Shown here in pieces: positions 1-8,276 of a stretch of DNA of 64,000 nucleotides (positions are counted from its first letter, which is position 1; each line of letters starts with the position of its first letter). This DNA is from Streptomyces sp. NBC_00582 (lineage in GTDB: Bacteria; Actinomycetota; Actinomycetes; Streptomycetales; Streptomycetaceae): the NCBI RefSeq assembly GCF_036345155.1, contig NZ_CP107772.1, positions 6,696,001 through 6,760,000 of the forward strand, given 5' to 3'. The notes beneath the pieces were generated by a model that was not told where the DNA came from, ran no database searches, and saw only the letters and a program-made list of their open reading frames with translations. The position numbers and the translations under genes were made by a program.

Positions 1-692
1 GGCCGCTGGTCCTCGTGCACGGCTGGTCCAAGCCGCTGAAGCGGCTCAGCGCCCGCTACCGCGAGCCGTCGGCGATCCTGCGCGACCGCTACGGCAACCA
101 GAGCCGCTGGACCACGCCCGAGGTCATCGACGATATCAGGAAGGTCAGCGCCGAGCTGGGCGAGGAGGTCCTCGGACGCCTCGAACGGCGCGGAGTCACC
201 GCCGAGCGGCTCCTCGGCAGCGACGGACTCGTCAGCGCCGGCGAGGGCGAACGCTGGTGGTGGCGGGACAAGCGGCTCGTCGAGTTGGAGAACCTCGTCG
301 GGCCGATCACCGGGGTCGACCCCGCCGCGCTGAAGGCCCTCCGGCCCGGACACGCCTGTCTGGTCACCCCGCTCGCCCGCAACGCGCTCGGCCAGGAGGT
401 GAACACCGACGCCGACCGGGCCGCCGCCGCCCTCGCCGGGGCGACCGCCGCCACCGACCTGGTCCTCGTCACCGACGTGGCGCACCTGCTGATCGACGGG
501 GAACCGGTGCGCCGGATCTCCGCCGGGGCGGCCGCCGAGTTCCGCGACAAGGGCGCGACCGGAGGCATGCGCAAGAAGCTGCGGGCCGCCGGTGAGGCCC
601 TGGACCGGGGCGTGGAGCGCGTCGTGATCGGCAGCGCGCCGGTCACCGAGCTGCTCGCCGCCCGCACCGGCACCGTCATCACCCGAACGTGA
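1..692 (+). CDS. LysZ-like amino-acid kinase, 5' end outside window
   Basis: Amino-acid kinase superfamily protein, nearest in pattern to [LysW]-aminoadipate kinase / acetylglutamate kinase. The reading frame is open from base 3 (PLVLVHGWSK), so the true start lies left of the window; the GTG at 15 is internal. The LVHG loop, the SRWTT...KRLVELE region and the nucleotide-binding VNTDADRAAAALAG segment (about visible residue 133) fit the LysZ/ArgB fold, and the protein ends in the usual GTVI. LysZ enzymes phosphorylate the side-chain carboxylate of an amino acid held on the LysW carrier protein. It is first in an operon with an amidotransferase, dehydrogenase, ligase and aminotransferase, so a role in an unusual amino acid is inferred. 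No LysW or LysX gene is visible. Confidence 0.75.
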   Translation, partial: PLVLVHGWSKPLKRLSARYREPSAILRDRYGNQSRWTTPEVIDDIRKVSAELGEEVLGRLERRGVTAERLLGSDGLVSAGEGERWWWRDKRLVELENLVGPITGVDPAALKALRPGHACLVTPLARNALGQEVNTDADRAAAALAGATAATDLVLVTDVAHLLIDGEPVRRISAGAAAEFRDKGATGGMRKKLRAAGEALDRGVERVVIGSAPVTELLAARTGTVITRT

Positions 693-703
693 GGAGCACG
701 CAC

Positions 704-1267
704 GTGGCGCAGTCCCGTGTACTCGTCGTCAACAACGGAACGCTGTCGCTGAAACAGCTCCGCAGGCGTTTCGAGGAGCTCGGCTCGGACACCGACGTGG
801 TCGACGCGGCGTCCGTACCGGCCCGGCTCGACGGACGCCACCAGGCGATCGTCCTGAGCGGCACCAAGGTGCGGGCCTACGACCGCGACCATTACAAGCC
901 GCTCGTCGACCTCGTCATGACCGCCGGCGTCCCGGTCTTCGGGATCTGCGGGGGCATGCAGATCCTCGCGGTCGCGGCGGGCGGCCGGCTCGCCGAGGGG
1001 CCCCAGCGCGTCGGCGGCTTCGAGGTCCAGGTCGACACGGAGGAGCCGCTGTTCACCCATGTGAAGCCGACGGTGACCGTCTTCCACCGGCACACCCTCT
1101 ACCTCCAGGAGGCCCCGCCCGGCTTCCGCTCCATCGGCCGCTCCGAGCACGCGCCCGTGGAGTTCCTGCGCTCCGACGACGGCCGGATCCACGGCGCGCA
1201 GGCCCATCTGGAGTTCCGCAGCGACGGCCTGGAGATCCTGCGCGGCTTCGCCCAGCTCTACCAGTGA
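704..1267 (+). CDS. class I glutamine amidotransferase
   Basis: Stand-alone class I GATase of 187 aa. The nucleophile elbow GICGGMQ gives Cys82, and His168/Glu170 in AHLEF complete the triad, so it should hydrolyse glutamine and pass ammonia to a partner. It resembles the GATase subunit of split GMP synthases or PuuD-like proteins, but no synthetase module is fused. I chose GTG 704 because GAGGAG at 691-696 sits 7 bases upstream. A GTG at 689 overlapping the kinase stop (GTGA) is the alternative and adds 5 residues. The ammonia acceptor may be the product of the upstream kinase or the downstream AMP ligase; this is inference. Confidence 0.8.
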   Translation: MAQSRVLVVNNGTLSLKQLRRRFEELGSDTDVVDAASVPARLDGRHQAIVLSGTKVRAYDRDHYKPLVDLVMTAGVPVFGICGGMQILAVAAGGRLAEGPQRVGGFEVQVDTEEPLFTHVKPTVTVFHRHTLYLQEAPPGFRSIGRSEHAPVEFLRSDDGRIHGAQAHLEFRSDGLEILRGFAQLYQ

Positions 1268-1338
1268 GCCGGCGCCACCAGTGAGCCGCGCCACCAGTGA
1301 AAACGGCTGCTTGACCAGTGAGACGGCTTTACCAGCGA
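1260..1338. repeat. degenerate ACCAGTGA tandem repeat
   Basis: The octamer ACCAGTGA occurs at 1260, 1277, 1293 and 1314, with a fifth variant ACCAGCGA at 1331, at spacings of 16-21 bases. The first copy contains the CAG-TGA end of the amidotransferase gene, so the array looks like repeated duplication and decay of that gene's 3' end. It fills nearly the whole gap to the dehydrogenase gene. Confidence 0.6.
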
Positions 1339-1358
1339 GACAGTGAAGGGACTAGGCA

Positions 1359-2474
1359 ATGAGTGATCTGGACAACCCGCTTCCCGCGTTCACGACCCAC
1401 CTGAACGGCAGCGGCGGCGCACTCAAGGGCTGGGTCGTCGTCGACTCCCTGTACGACGGCCTGGCGATGGGCGGCGTGCGGATGACCCCCGGCGTCACCG
1501 AGGAGGAGGTCGCCGGACTCGCCCGGGACATGACGCACAAGTTCATCCTGGCGGGTCTGCCCATCGGCGGCGCCAAGGGCGGCATCGTCGCCGACGGCGG
1601 CGACCGCGAGGAGACGTTCCGCACGTTCGGCCGTACCGTCAAGCCGCTGCTGCACGGCGGTGTCCACCTCGGCATCGACATGGGCGTCACCCCCGCAGAC
1701 CGGGCCGTCTTCTTCGCGGAGGCCGGCTACGACCCGCGCCACCGGCTGGGCGCGCCCGACATGCCGATCGACTGGCGCACCTACTACGAGCCGCTGATCG
1801 ACTGCACCGGGCACGGCGTCGGGGTGGCCGCGGTCACCGCGCTGGAGGCGAGCGGCCGCGGCGGGCCCGCCCGGGTCGTGGTCCAGGGCTTCGGCGCGGT
1901 GGGCCGGGCGGTCGCCCGGTTCCTGGAGGACCGGGGCCATGTGATCGTGGGCGTGGCCGATGTGCGCGGCACCATCAGAGCGGACCGTCTGCCGGTGGCC
2001 GACCTGATCGACGTGACCGACGAGTTCGGGCTGATCGACCGCTCCCGGCTGCCCCAGCACGTCACCGTCTCCGAGGAGCTGGACGCCTGGCTCGACGTCG
2101 ACGCCGACCTGCTGGTCCTCGCCGCGCAGAAGCACGCCCTGAACGACGCCAACGCCCACCGGCTGCGGGCCGGACTGGTGGTCGAGGGCGCGAACCTCGC
2201 CTCCAGCGCGGAGGCGCGGGAGAAGACGCGGGCCTCGGGCGCCACGCTGGTCCCGGGGGTGATCGCCAACATCGGCGGGGCCGGCTCGGCCGCCCTCGCC
2301 GTCACCCGGGTCGTCCCCTTCGACCTGGCGGCGGACGCCCGCAAGGCCTGGGTCTTCGACTGGATCGGCGACCGCGTCCGCCGCAACACCCGCGACCTGC
2401 TCGAGATCGCCGGCACCACCGCCGGCGACCCCCTGCCCGAACTCCTCGACACGCGCCGTGAGGAGCGGGGATGA
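1359..2474 (+). CDS. Glu/Leu/Phe/Val-type amino-acid dehydrogenase
   Basis: NAD(P)-dependent ELFV dehydrogenase of 371 aa, about the usual length for leucine/valine dehydrogenases. The N-terminal catalytic domain has the GGVRMTP strand, Lys61 and the catalytic Lys73 in IGGAKGG, and the GIDMGVTPAD segment near residue 107. The C-terminal Rossmann fold has GFGAVG near residue 176 and the VPGVIANIGGAG motif. It should interconvert an alpha-amino acid and its 2-oxo acid with ammonia. An AAGGGA site precedes the ATG. The stop overlaps the ATG of a 34-codon ORF (ATGA). Because the operon also has an aminotransferase, a dedicated substrate is more likely than general branched-chain catabolism. Confidence 0.85.
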   Translation: MSDLDNPLPAFTTHLNGSGGALKGWVVVDSLYDGLAMGGVRMTPGVTEEEVAGLARDMTHKFILAGLPIGGAKGGIVADGGDREETFRTFGRTVKPLLHGGVHLGIDMGVTPADRAVFFAEAGYDPRHRLGAPDMPIDWRTYYEPLIDCTGHGVGVAAVTALEASGRGGPARVVVQGFGAVGRAVARFLEDRGHVIVGVADVRGTIRADRLPVADLIDVTDEFGLIDRSRLPQHVTVSEELDAWLDVDADLLVLAAQKHALNDANAHRLRAGLVVEGANLASSAEAREKTRASGATLVPGVIANIGGAGSAALAVTRVVPFDLAADARKAWVFDWIGDRVRRNTRDLLEIAGTTAGDPLPELLDTRREERG

Positions 2475-2575
2475 CCGCGCACCAGCACACCGTGACCCGG
2501 CCGGGGGCCGCCGCCGCGCGGCCGGGCGGCCCAGTGCCCCGTCCGCCGTCGGTGGGCCGGAAGGAGCGGGGATGA
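2471..2575 (+). CDS. 34-aa coupled short ORF between two operon genes
   Basis: ATG 2471 overlaps the dehydrogenase stop as ATGA, and its own TGA (2573-2575) overlaps the ligase ATG (2572), again as ATGA. The same string AGGAGCGGGGATGACC is found at both junctions, so the ribosome site and start context are duplicated exactly. The peptide (MTAHQHTVTR...) is rich in Ala, Pro, Gly and Arg, has no recognisable fold, and has none of the Cys or acidic C-terminal features of a LysW carrier. It may be a real coupling peptide, or the relic of a gene deleted by recombination between the repeated junctions. Confidence 0.4.
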   Translation: MTAHQHTVTRPGAAAARPGGPVPRPPSVGRKERG

Positions 2576-4227
2576 CCTCCACGACCACCGCCATCCTGGC
2601 CGCGGCGTCGGCCGCGGATCGTATGGCCGAGTACCGGCGGCGCGGCTGGTGGCGGGACGAGACGTTCCTCGACGATCTGCGCCGGCAGGCGCGGGAGCGG
2701 CCGCGCAAACCCGCCATCGCCGGGCGCCGGCTCGACGAGGCCCGCACCGACACCCTCGACTACGCCGAACTGGCGCGGCTGACCGACCGGTTCGCCGGGG
2801 CGCTGCTCGAACTGGACGTGCGGCGCGGTGACGTGGTCGCCGTCCAGTTGCCCAACCGGTGGGAGATGGTGCCGCTGATGTTCGCCTGCATGGCCGTCGG
2901 CGCCGTCATCTGCCCGATCGCCCCGGTCTGCCGGGAGGAGGAGCTGCGTCACCGGCTGGCGCTCACCGAGGCCAAGGTGTGCGTCACGGTGCCGGAGTGG
3001 GAGGGCTACCCGCTCGCCGACACCGTCACCGCGCTCAAGGGCGAACTGCCGCTCGACCATGTCGTGGTGGTCGACGGGCACGCCCCCGAGGGGGCGCTCG
3101 ACTTCCACGACCACTTTGTCGCCCCGCACTGGGAGAAGCGGCGCTCGGCCGATCTGGAGGGGCGCGCGCTCCGGCCCGACGAGCCCTTCGTGGTGCTGTT
3201 CACCTCCGGCACGACCGGCTTCTCCAAGGGCGTGGTGCACAGCCAGAACACGGTCCACTCGGGTGTGCGCGGCTATGTGGACACCTTCCTGCTCCGCGAC
3301 GACCTGGTGGTCGTGGTCACCACTCCGCTGGTCCACTACTCCGGCTTCGGCCAGGGCGTGCTCGCCGGGGTGATGCTCGGCGGCACGATCGCCTTCCAGG
3401 ACGGCCCGGACCACGCCGGCCTGCTGGACCTGGTCGAGCGGTACGGCGCCACCCTGCTCTACGGCCCGCCGCCGACGCTCTCGGGGGTCGCGAGGGCCCA
3501 GCGGATCGATCCGCACGACGTGTCCAGCCTGCACCACACGGTCACGGGCGCGGCGCCGGTGCTCCAGCCGCTCGTGGACGAGTTGCGGGAGACGTTCGGG
3601 GCCCGTACGTACTCGGTGTGGGGCATGTCGGAGTTCGGTCCCGTCACCATCAGCCGGCTCGACTACAACCAGGACTGGGCGGCGCACAGCCACGGACGGC
3701 CGATCGACTCCATGGAGATCCGGATCGACCTGTGTCACGACCCGAGCCGACGGGCCGCGGTGGGCCGGCTGAGGGTGCGCGGCGCGTCGAGGGCGCTCGG
3801 CTACTACAAGCAGCAGGACGCCTTCGACGCCGAACTCACCGACGACGGCTGGTTCGACACCGGTGACGTGGCGCGTGAGGACGGCCGGGGCGGCATCCGC
3901 ATCCTGGGCCGTGCCAAGGACACCATCCTGCGGGACGGGATCGTCGTACCGATGGCCGAGCTGGAGGCGATCATCTCCCGGCATCCGAAGGTGGCCGAGG
4001 CCGCCCTGGTCGGGCCGCACGGCACGGTCGACGACCCGATCCTCGCGGTCGTCGTCCCGAGGGACGGCGTCACGCTCGGGCTGGAGGAGATCCGCGCCTA
4101 CCTCAAGGCCGCCGACCAGGACCCCCGTTTCCTGCCGGAGCGCCTGGAGATCGTCAAGGCCCTGCCCAAGACCCTCACCGGCAAGGTCCGCAAGGTCGAA
4201 CTGCGGGAGCGCTTCGCGGGGGCGTGA
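2572..4227 (+). CDS. AMP-dependent acyl/aryl-CoA synthetase or acid ligase
   Basis: ANL-superfamily adenylating enzyme of 551 aa. The phosphate-binding loop TSGTTGFSKG lies near residue 211, WGMSEFG marks the A5 region, GWFDTGD near 425 is the A7/A8 hinge side, and LTGKVRK near the C-terminus supplies the A10 lysine. There is no carrier-protein domain. It activates a carboxylate as acyl-AMP and then transfers it to CoA, a carrier or an amine. It resembles cyclohexanecarboxylate/long-chain CoA ligases. ATG 2572 was chosen for AAGGAG at 2561-2566; an upstream GTG frame is open but adds low-complexity residues. Central position in the operon implies activation of an operon-specific acid. Confidence 0.85.
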   Translation: MTSTTTAILAAASAADRMAEYRRRGWWRDETFLDDLRRQARERPRKPAIAGRRLDEARTDTLDYAELARLTDRFAGALLELDVRRGDVVAVQLPNRWEMVPLMFACMAVGAVICPIAPVCREEELRHRLALTEAKVCVTVPEWEGYPLADTVTALKGELPLDHVVVVDGHAPEGALDFHDHFVAPHWEKRRSADLEGRALRPDEPFVVLFTSGTTGFSKGVVHSQNTVHSGVRGYVDTFLLRDDLVVVVTTPLVHYSGFGQGVLAGVMLGGTIAFQDGPDHAGLLDLVERYGATLLYGPPPTLSGVARAQRIDPHDVSSLHHTVTGAAPVLQPLVDELRETFGARTYSVWGMSEFGPVTISRLDYNQDWAAHSHGRPIDSMEIRIDLCHDPSRRAAVGRLRVRGASRALGYYKQQDAFDAELTDDGWFDTGDVAREDGRGGIRILGRAKDTILRDGIVVPMAELEAIISRHPKVAEAALVGPHGTVDDPILAVVVPRDGVTLGLEEIRAYLKAADQDPRFLPERLEIVKALPKTLTGKVRKVELRERFAGA

Positions 4228-4280
4228 GCCGCGCCCCACCGTGCCCTGAGCCCTCCTGCCCGAACCCGTTGGAGTCCACC

Positions 4281-5552
4281 ATGACCGCACCCGTGCCCGT
4301 GACCATGTCGGCGACCCTCGCCGCCGACGAGGCGCTGGCCCGCCGGCGCCGGGCCGGTGAGCGGGTTCTCCCGCTGGCCAGTGGGGAGATCGGCCTGCCG
4401 GTGCTGCCCGCGCTGCGGGAGCGGCTCGCCGCGGCGGGGGACCGCAACGCCTACGGGCCCGTCGCCGGCGGCCCGGAGCTGCGGGCCGCGGCCGCCGGTT
4501 ACTGGGGGCGGCGGGGCCTCCCCGTCGATCCCGGCCTGGTGGTCTGCGGCCCGGGCAGCAAGCCGCTGCTGTTCGCCCTGCTGCTGGCCGTCGGCGGCGA
4601 TGTGGTGGTCCCGGTGCCGAGCTGGGTGAGCTACGGGGCGCAGGCCCGGCTGGCCGGGGCGCGCCCGATCCCGGTGCCCACCCCGCCGGGGGAGGGCGGG
4701 GTGCCCGACCCGGCGGCGCTGCGCGAGGCGGTGGCGCGCGCCCGCGCCGCCGGGCGCGATCCGCGGTGCGTGGTGGTCACCCTGCCCGACAACCCCACGG
4801 GGACCATCGCCCGTCCCGCCACGGTCGAGGCTCTGGCGCGGGCGGCCCGGGACCTGGATCTCGTCGTCGTCTCCGACGAGATCTACTGCGACCTGGTGTT
4901 CCCCCCGGCGGACCGGGCGGTCTCCCCGGCCGTGTTCGCACCGGAGCGGACGGTGGTGACCACCGGCCTCACCAAGAACCTGGCGCTCGGCGGCTGGCGG
5001 CTCGGGGTCGCACGGCTGCCCGACAGCCCGCTCGGGCGCGAGACGCACGCCCGGCTGGTGGGCGTCGCCAGCCAGATCTGGTCGAGCACGGCGGCTCCCG
5101 TGCAGGCCGCCGCCGCCCACGCCTTCGAGGAGCCGCCGGAGGTGGTCGCGTACGTCGCCGCCTCCCGTCGGCTGCACGAGGCCGTGGTGCGCGCGGTGGC
5201 CGAGCGGTTCACCGCCGTCGGCGCCACCCTCGCGCCGGTCCGGGCGACCTGCTACCTCTACCCGGACTTCGAGCCGCTGCGGCACCACCTCGCCGACGTC
5301 CACCGGGTGCACGGCGGCGACGGCCTCGCCGCGCTGCTCGCCGACCGGTACGGGGTGGGTCTGCTGCCGGGCACCGCCTTCGGCGAGTCCGGGCGCTCGC
5401 TGCGGATCAGGGCCGCGACCAGCCGGCTCTACGGCGAGAGCGAGGCCGAGCGTCTCGAGGCCCTGTCCGCCGAGGACCCCACCCGACTGCCGTGGATCAG
5501 GGCGTCCCTGGACCGCGTCACCGAGGTCCTGACCGACCTCGTCACCCCCTAA
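4281..5552 (+). CDS. fold-type I PLP aminotransferase (class I/II)
   Basis: 423-aa aspartate-aminotransferase-fold enzyme. NPTG (in LPDNPTGTI), SDEIYCDL (PLP-pyridine Asp) and the Schiff-base Lys232 in TTGLTKNLALGGWRLG are all present, and a late RIR segment fits the substrate-carboxylate arginine. It should transfer an amino group between an amino acid and a 2-oxo acid using PLP in the cytoplasm. GGAG precedes ATG 4281 at a good distance; the earlier GTG in frame would overlap the ligase end. It follows the ligase by 53 bases and is followed by the FAH-fold gene after 17 bases, so it is operonic. Confidence 0.85.
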   Translation: MTAPVPVTMSATLAADEALARRRRAGERVLPLASGEIGLPVLPALRERLAAAGDRNAYGPVAGGPELRAAAAGYWGRRGLPVDPGLVVCGPGSKPLLFALLLAVGGDVVVPVPSWVSYGAQARLAGARPIPVPTPPGEGGVPDPAALREAVARARAAGRDPRCVVVTLPDNPTGTIARPATVEALARAARDLDLVVVSDEIYCDLVFPPADRAVSPAVFAPERTVVTTGLTKNLALGGWRLGVARLPDSPLGRETHARLVGVASQIWSSTAAPVQAAAAHAFEEPPEVVAYVAASRRLHEAVVRAVAERFTAVGATLAPVRATCYLYPDFEPLRHHLADVHRVHGGDGLAALLADRYGVGLLPGTAFGESGRSLRIRAATSRLYGESEAERLEALSAEDPTRLPWIRASLDRVTEVLTDLVTP

Positions 5553-5569
5553 GGAGAACCCTCACCGCC

Positions 5570-6496
5570 ATGTCCACCCCCTCCGTCCCCCCCGTCCCCC
5601 TCCCTTCCGTCCTCTTCGAGTGCGAGTACAAGGGGCAGCGGTACGCCGGCGTCGGCATACCGGCTCCCGGTGAACCCCATGTCCTGCACCGGGTGACCGA
5701 GGACCTGGTCCGCGCCGCCGTCATCGCGGGCGGCGGCCCCGAAGCCGTCCTCGCCGCGGTCACCGGTGGCGCCGAGACCGTCGAGGTGACCCTCGGCGAC
5801 CCCGAGCTGCGGTTCCTCCCGCCGCTGCTGCCCACGTCCACCGACCGGGCCCTCGTCAACGGCTTCATGGGCACCCACCGCACCAAGTTCGACCGCGACC
5901 CGTCCCCCGACGAGGAGTTCACCCCGCCGAACTACTACATGAAGGGCCTCGGCTCCTGGCTGCGCATGCCGGACGAGCCGATGGTCACCCCCGCCGACCC
6001 GGTCTGGCTCATCGAGGAACCGGAGGTCGCCCTCGTCCACGTCAACGACGACGACGGGGTGCCGCACTACGCCGGCTACACCTTCGGCAACGACCTCAAC
6101 GACATCGGCGTGCACCTGAAGAACCCGTGGGCCTGGACGCCGTACGCGAAGCTCTGCGAGACGTCCCTCACGCCCTGGCTGTTCCTGGACGCGCCGCCCC
6201 GGACGGTGACCGGCCGGGTCGCGATCGAGCGGGACGGCGCCACGGCCTGGGAGGGCCCCTTCAGCTGCGGCGGGGACTCCCTGTTCCAGCGAATCGACGA
6301 CATGACGGCGCACATCCTGTCGTACCCCCTGCTGCGCCGGCCCGGGCTGGTCAACTACCTGCTGCTCGGCGCCGACAAGGCGACCTACCACGACGGGTTC
6401 CGGATCGAGGACGGCGACCGCATGGTCATCGACGTCACGAGCCACGGCGTCCGGCTGGCCAACACCGTCCACCACGGTCAGGCGCTGACCTCGTAG
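5570..6496 (+). CDS. FAH-fold (fumarylacetoacetate hydrolase-like) protein
   Basis: 308-aa protein whose C-terminal two thirds match the FAH fold. GSWLRMPDEP is followed by a metal-ligand pair in EEPEVALV, then GYTFGNDLND, and the closing HDGFRIEDGDRMVIDV segment is typical of the family. FAH-fold enzymes hydrolyse or decarboxylate 2-oxo or diketo acids with a divalent metal. The pattern is closer to AraD1/GguC-type members than to true fumarylacetoacetase. AAGGAG overlaps the stop of the aminotransferase. The gene ends the operon and its last 19 bases overlap the convergent MerR gene. Exact reaction unknown. Confidence 0.65.
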   Translation: MSTPSVPPVPLPSVLFECEYKGQRYAGVGIPAPGEPHVLHRVTEDLVRAAVIAGGGPEAVLAAVTGGAETVEVTLGDPELRFLPPLLPTSTDRALVNGFMGTHRTKFDRDPSPDEEFTPPNYYMKGLGSWLRMPDEPMVTPADPVWLIEEPEVALVHVNDDDGVPHYAGYTFGNDLNDIGVHLKNPWAWTPYAKLCETSLTPWLFLDAPPRTVTGRVAIERDGATAWEGPFSCGGDSLFQRIDDMTAHILSYPLLRRPGLVNYLLLGADKATYHDGFRIEDGDRMVIDVTSHGVRLANTVHHGQALTS

Positions 6497-6873
6497 CGGG
6501 CGGCGACCGGGCGCCGTTCGCGGCGGACGGCGTCCAGGTAGCCGGAGATGGCCTCACGGCTGCGCTGAAGACACTCGATGCGTTCGCTCATGCGCCGCTG
6601 CTCGCCCTCCAGGGTGGCGATCGTCTCGGGCGTGGCGTCGGAGACGTGGATCGCCCGGGGGTCGTTGATGCACGGCAGGATCTGCTTGATGATCCGCGTC
6701 GGCAGACCGGAGTCGAGGAGCCCCCTGATCTGCAGGACCCGGTTCACACAGCCCTCGGGGTAGTCCCGGTAGCCGTTGGGCGCGCGGTCCGCGACGAGCA
6801 GCCCCTGCTCCTCGTAGTAGCGCAGCAGCCGACGAGGGGTTCCGGTCCGCTCGGACAGCTCCCCGATCCGCAT
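6478..6873 (-). CDS. MerR-family transcriptional regulator
   Basis: 131-aa regulator with an N-terminal winged HTH (MRIGELSERTGTPRRLLRYYEEQGLL) and a coiled-coil dimerisation region (residues about 75-110). There are no paired C-terminal cysteines of a metal sensor, so it probably senses a small molecule or acts by dimer geometry. I chose ATG 6873, with GAGGTGG just upstream; a GTG at 6882 adds three residues. It is divergent from the MFS exporter gene across 63 bases that hold a MerR-type dyad, so control of the exporter, and perhaps of itself, is likely. Confidence 0.85.
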   Translation of the reverse strand: MRIGELSERTGTPRRLLRYYEEQGLLVADRAPNGYRDYPEGCVNRVLQIRGLLDSGLPTRIIKQILPCINDPRAIHVSDATPETIATLEGEQRRMSERIECLQRSREAISGYLDAVRRERRPVAARYEVSA

Positions 6874-6897
6874 GTGACCCACCTCATTCGCACGAGC

Positions 6898-6930
6898 TTG
6901 ACATTCACATCTATGTGAGGGTTTGAGGAT
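6898..6930 (+). promoter_or_regulatory. MerR-type promoter/operator
   Basis: TTGACA (6898-6903) is followed by the perfect dyad TCACAT-CT-ATGTGA (6905-6918) and a GAGGAT block (6925-6930). A dyad lying between -35 and -10 with an over-long spacer is the hallmark of MerR-activated promoters. GAGG at 6925-6928 could equally be the ribosome site for the ATG at 6937; if GAGGAT is the -10, the mRNA would be leaderless. Confidence 0.6.
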
Positions 6931-6936
6931 ACAACC

Positions 6937-8145
6937 ATGTCAACATCCCAGACAGAGCTGCTGAGCACCTCCGCTCCGGCAGCAGACCAGCGGAAGCTGC
7001 CCCTCTCACCGCTTCTGGCGCTCGCCACAGCAGCCTTCATGGGGATTCTGACCGAGGCGCTCCCGGCGGGTGTGCTTCCCGAGATGGCCCGTGACCTGTC
7101 GGTCGGCGAGTCCGCGATGGGCCAGGCCCTGACGGTGTACGCCATCGCCACGGGTGTCGCGGCGATTCCCCTGTCGGTCACCACGGCGGCCTGGCAGCGC
7201 AAGAAGCTGCTGCTGCTCGCCGTGACGGTGTTCGCGGTGGCCAACCTGGTCACCGCCGTCTCGTCCAGCTACGCCCTGACGATGGTGTTCCGGCTCTTCG
7301 CCGGTGTCGCCGCGGCCGCCGTGTGGGCCGAACTCGTCGGCTACGCACGCCGGTTGGCGCCCCCGCAGCTGCAGGGCAGGGCCATCGCCATCACCATGGC
7401 GGGTGTGCCGCTCGCCCTGTCGCTGGGCATCCCGCTCGGCACCTTCCTCGGCGGACTGTTCGGCTGGCGTCTGACGTTCGGCATCGTGACGCTGATCTCC
7501 GTGGCCCTGCTGGGCTGGATCATGGTGTCGGTCCCGGACGCGCCGGGGCAGCGGCCGGGGGCCCGTGAGCCCATCCTGAAGGCGCTCTCCCTGCCGGGTG
7601 TCGTGGCGGTGCTGTTCGTGGTCGCGGCCTATGTGCTCGCCCACAACATCCTCTACACCTACATCGCGACCTTCCTCGACGCCTACGACATGGGCGGCTC
7701 CCGGGACGTCGTCCTGCTGGTCTTCGGCATCGCCTCCGTGGTGAGCATCTGGATCACCGGTGCCCTCGTCGACCGCAGGCTGCGCCAGCTCACCGTCGTG
7801 AGCAGCGCCCTGTTCCTGGTGGCCGCGGCCCTGCTCGCGGTCATGGCGGACAACATCGTCGTGGTCTACGGCGCGATGGTGCTGTGGGGCCTGGGCTGGG
7901 GCGGTGTCACCACGCTGCTGCAGACCGCGGTCACCGACGCCGGCGGCGACCGGGGCCAGGCGCTGCTGGTCACCACCTGGAACTCGTTCATGGCCGGTGG
8001 CGGGGCCGTCGGCGGCCTCCTCCTGGACGGCCTCGGCGCCAAGTCCTTCCCCTGGAGCGTCCTCGCGCTCATGGCCCCGGTGCTGGCGGTCGTGGTCGTC
8101 GCCCGCAAGCACGCCTTCCCCGCCCGGCGCCCGGGAGCCGAGTAG
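6937..8145 (+). CDS. MFS exporter (DHA1, sugar/drug efflux type)
   Basis: 402-aa, about 12-helix major facilitator protein of the SotB/AraJ/CmlR-like DHA1 group. Helix 1 contains MGILTEALPAGVLPEMA, a signature seen in this group, and a cytoplasmic loop with the WQRKK basic stretch stands in for motif A. It should export a small molecule by proton antiport across the cytoplasmic membrane. Divergence from a MerR gene and position beside the biosynthetic operon suggest export of, or resistance to, that operon's product. Confidence is high for the family and low for the substrate. Confidence 0.8.
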   Translation: MSTSQTELLSTSAPAADQRKLPLSPLLALATAAFMGILTEALPAGVLPEMARDLSVGESAMGQALTVYAIATGVAAIPLSVTTAAWQRKKLLLLAVTVFAVANLVTAVSSSYALTMVFRLFAGVAAAAVWAELVGYARRLAPPQLQGRAIAITMAGVPLALSLGIPLGTFLGGLFGWRLTFGIVTLISVALLGWIMVSVPDAPGQRPGAREPILKALSLPGVVAVLFVVAAYVLAHNILYTYIATFLDAYDMGGSRDVVLLVFGIASVVSIWITGALVDRRLRQLTVVSSALFLVAAALLAVMADNIVVVYGAMVLWGLGWGGVTTLLQTAVTDAGGDRGQALLVTTWNSFMAGGGAVGGLLLDGLGAKSFPWSVLALMAPVLAVVVVARKHAFPARRPGAE

Positions 8146-8230
8146 CGAACGGGAAGGACCAGGAACGCGTCGCGCGCCGGAGGCCCCGTCCATCCCCCGC
8201 CGGGGCCCTCCCACCGCGACGCCCACGAGG

Positions 8231-8260
8231 ACCCCGTACCCGCCACGCCGGGTACGGGGT
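8231..8260. terminator. bidirectional terminator hairpin
   Basis: Perfect 12-bp stem ACCCCGTACCCG (8231-8242) / CGGGTACGGGGT (8249-8260) with a 6-base loop. It lies between the convergent MFS and GntR genes and can serve both. Confidence 0.85.
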
Positions 8261-8276
8261 CCCCGACTGCGCCCGG

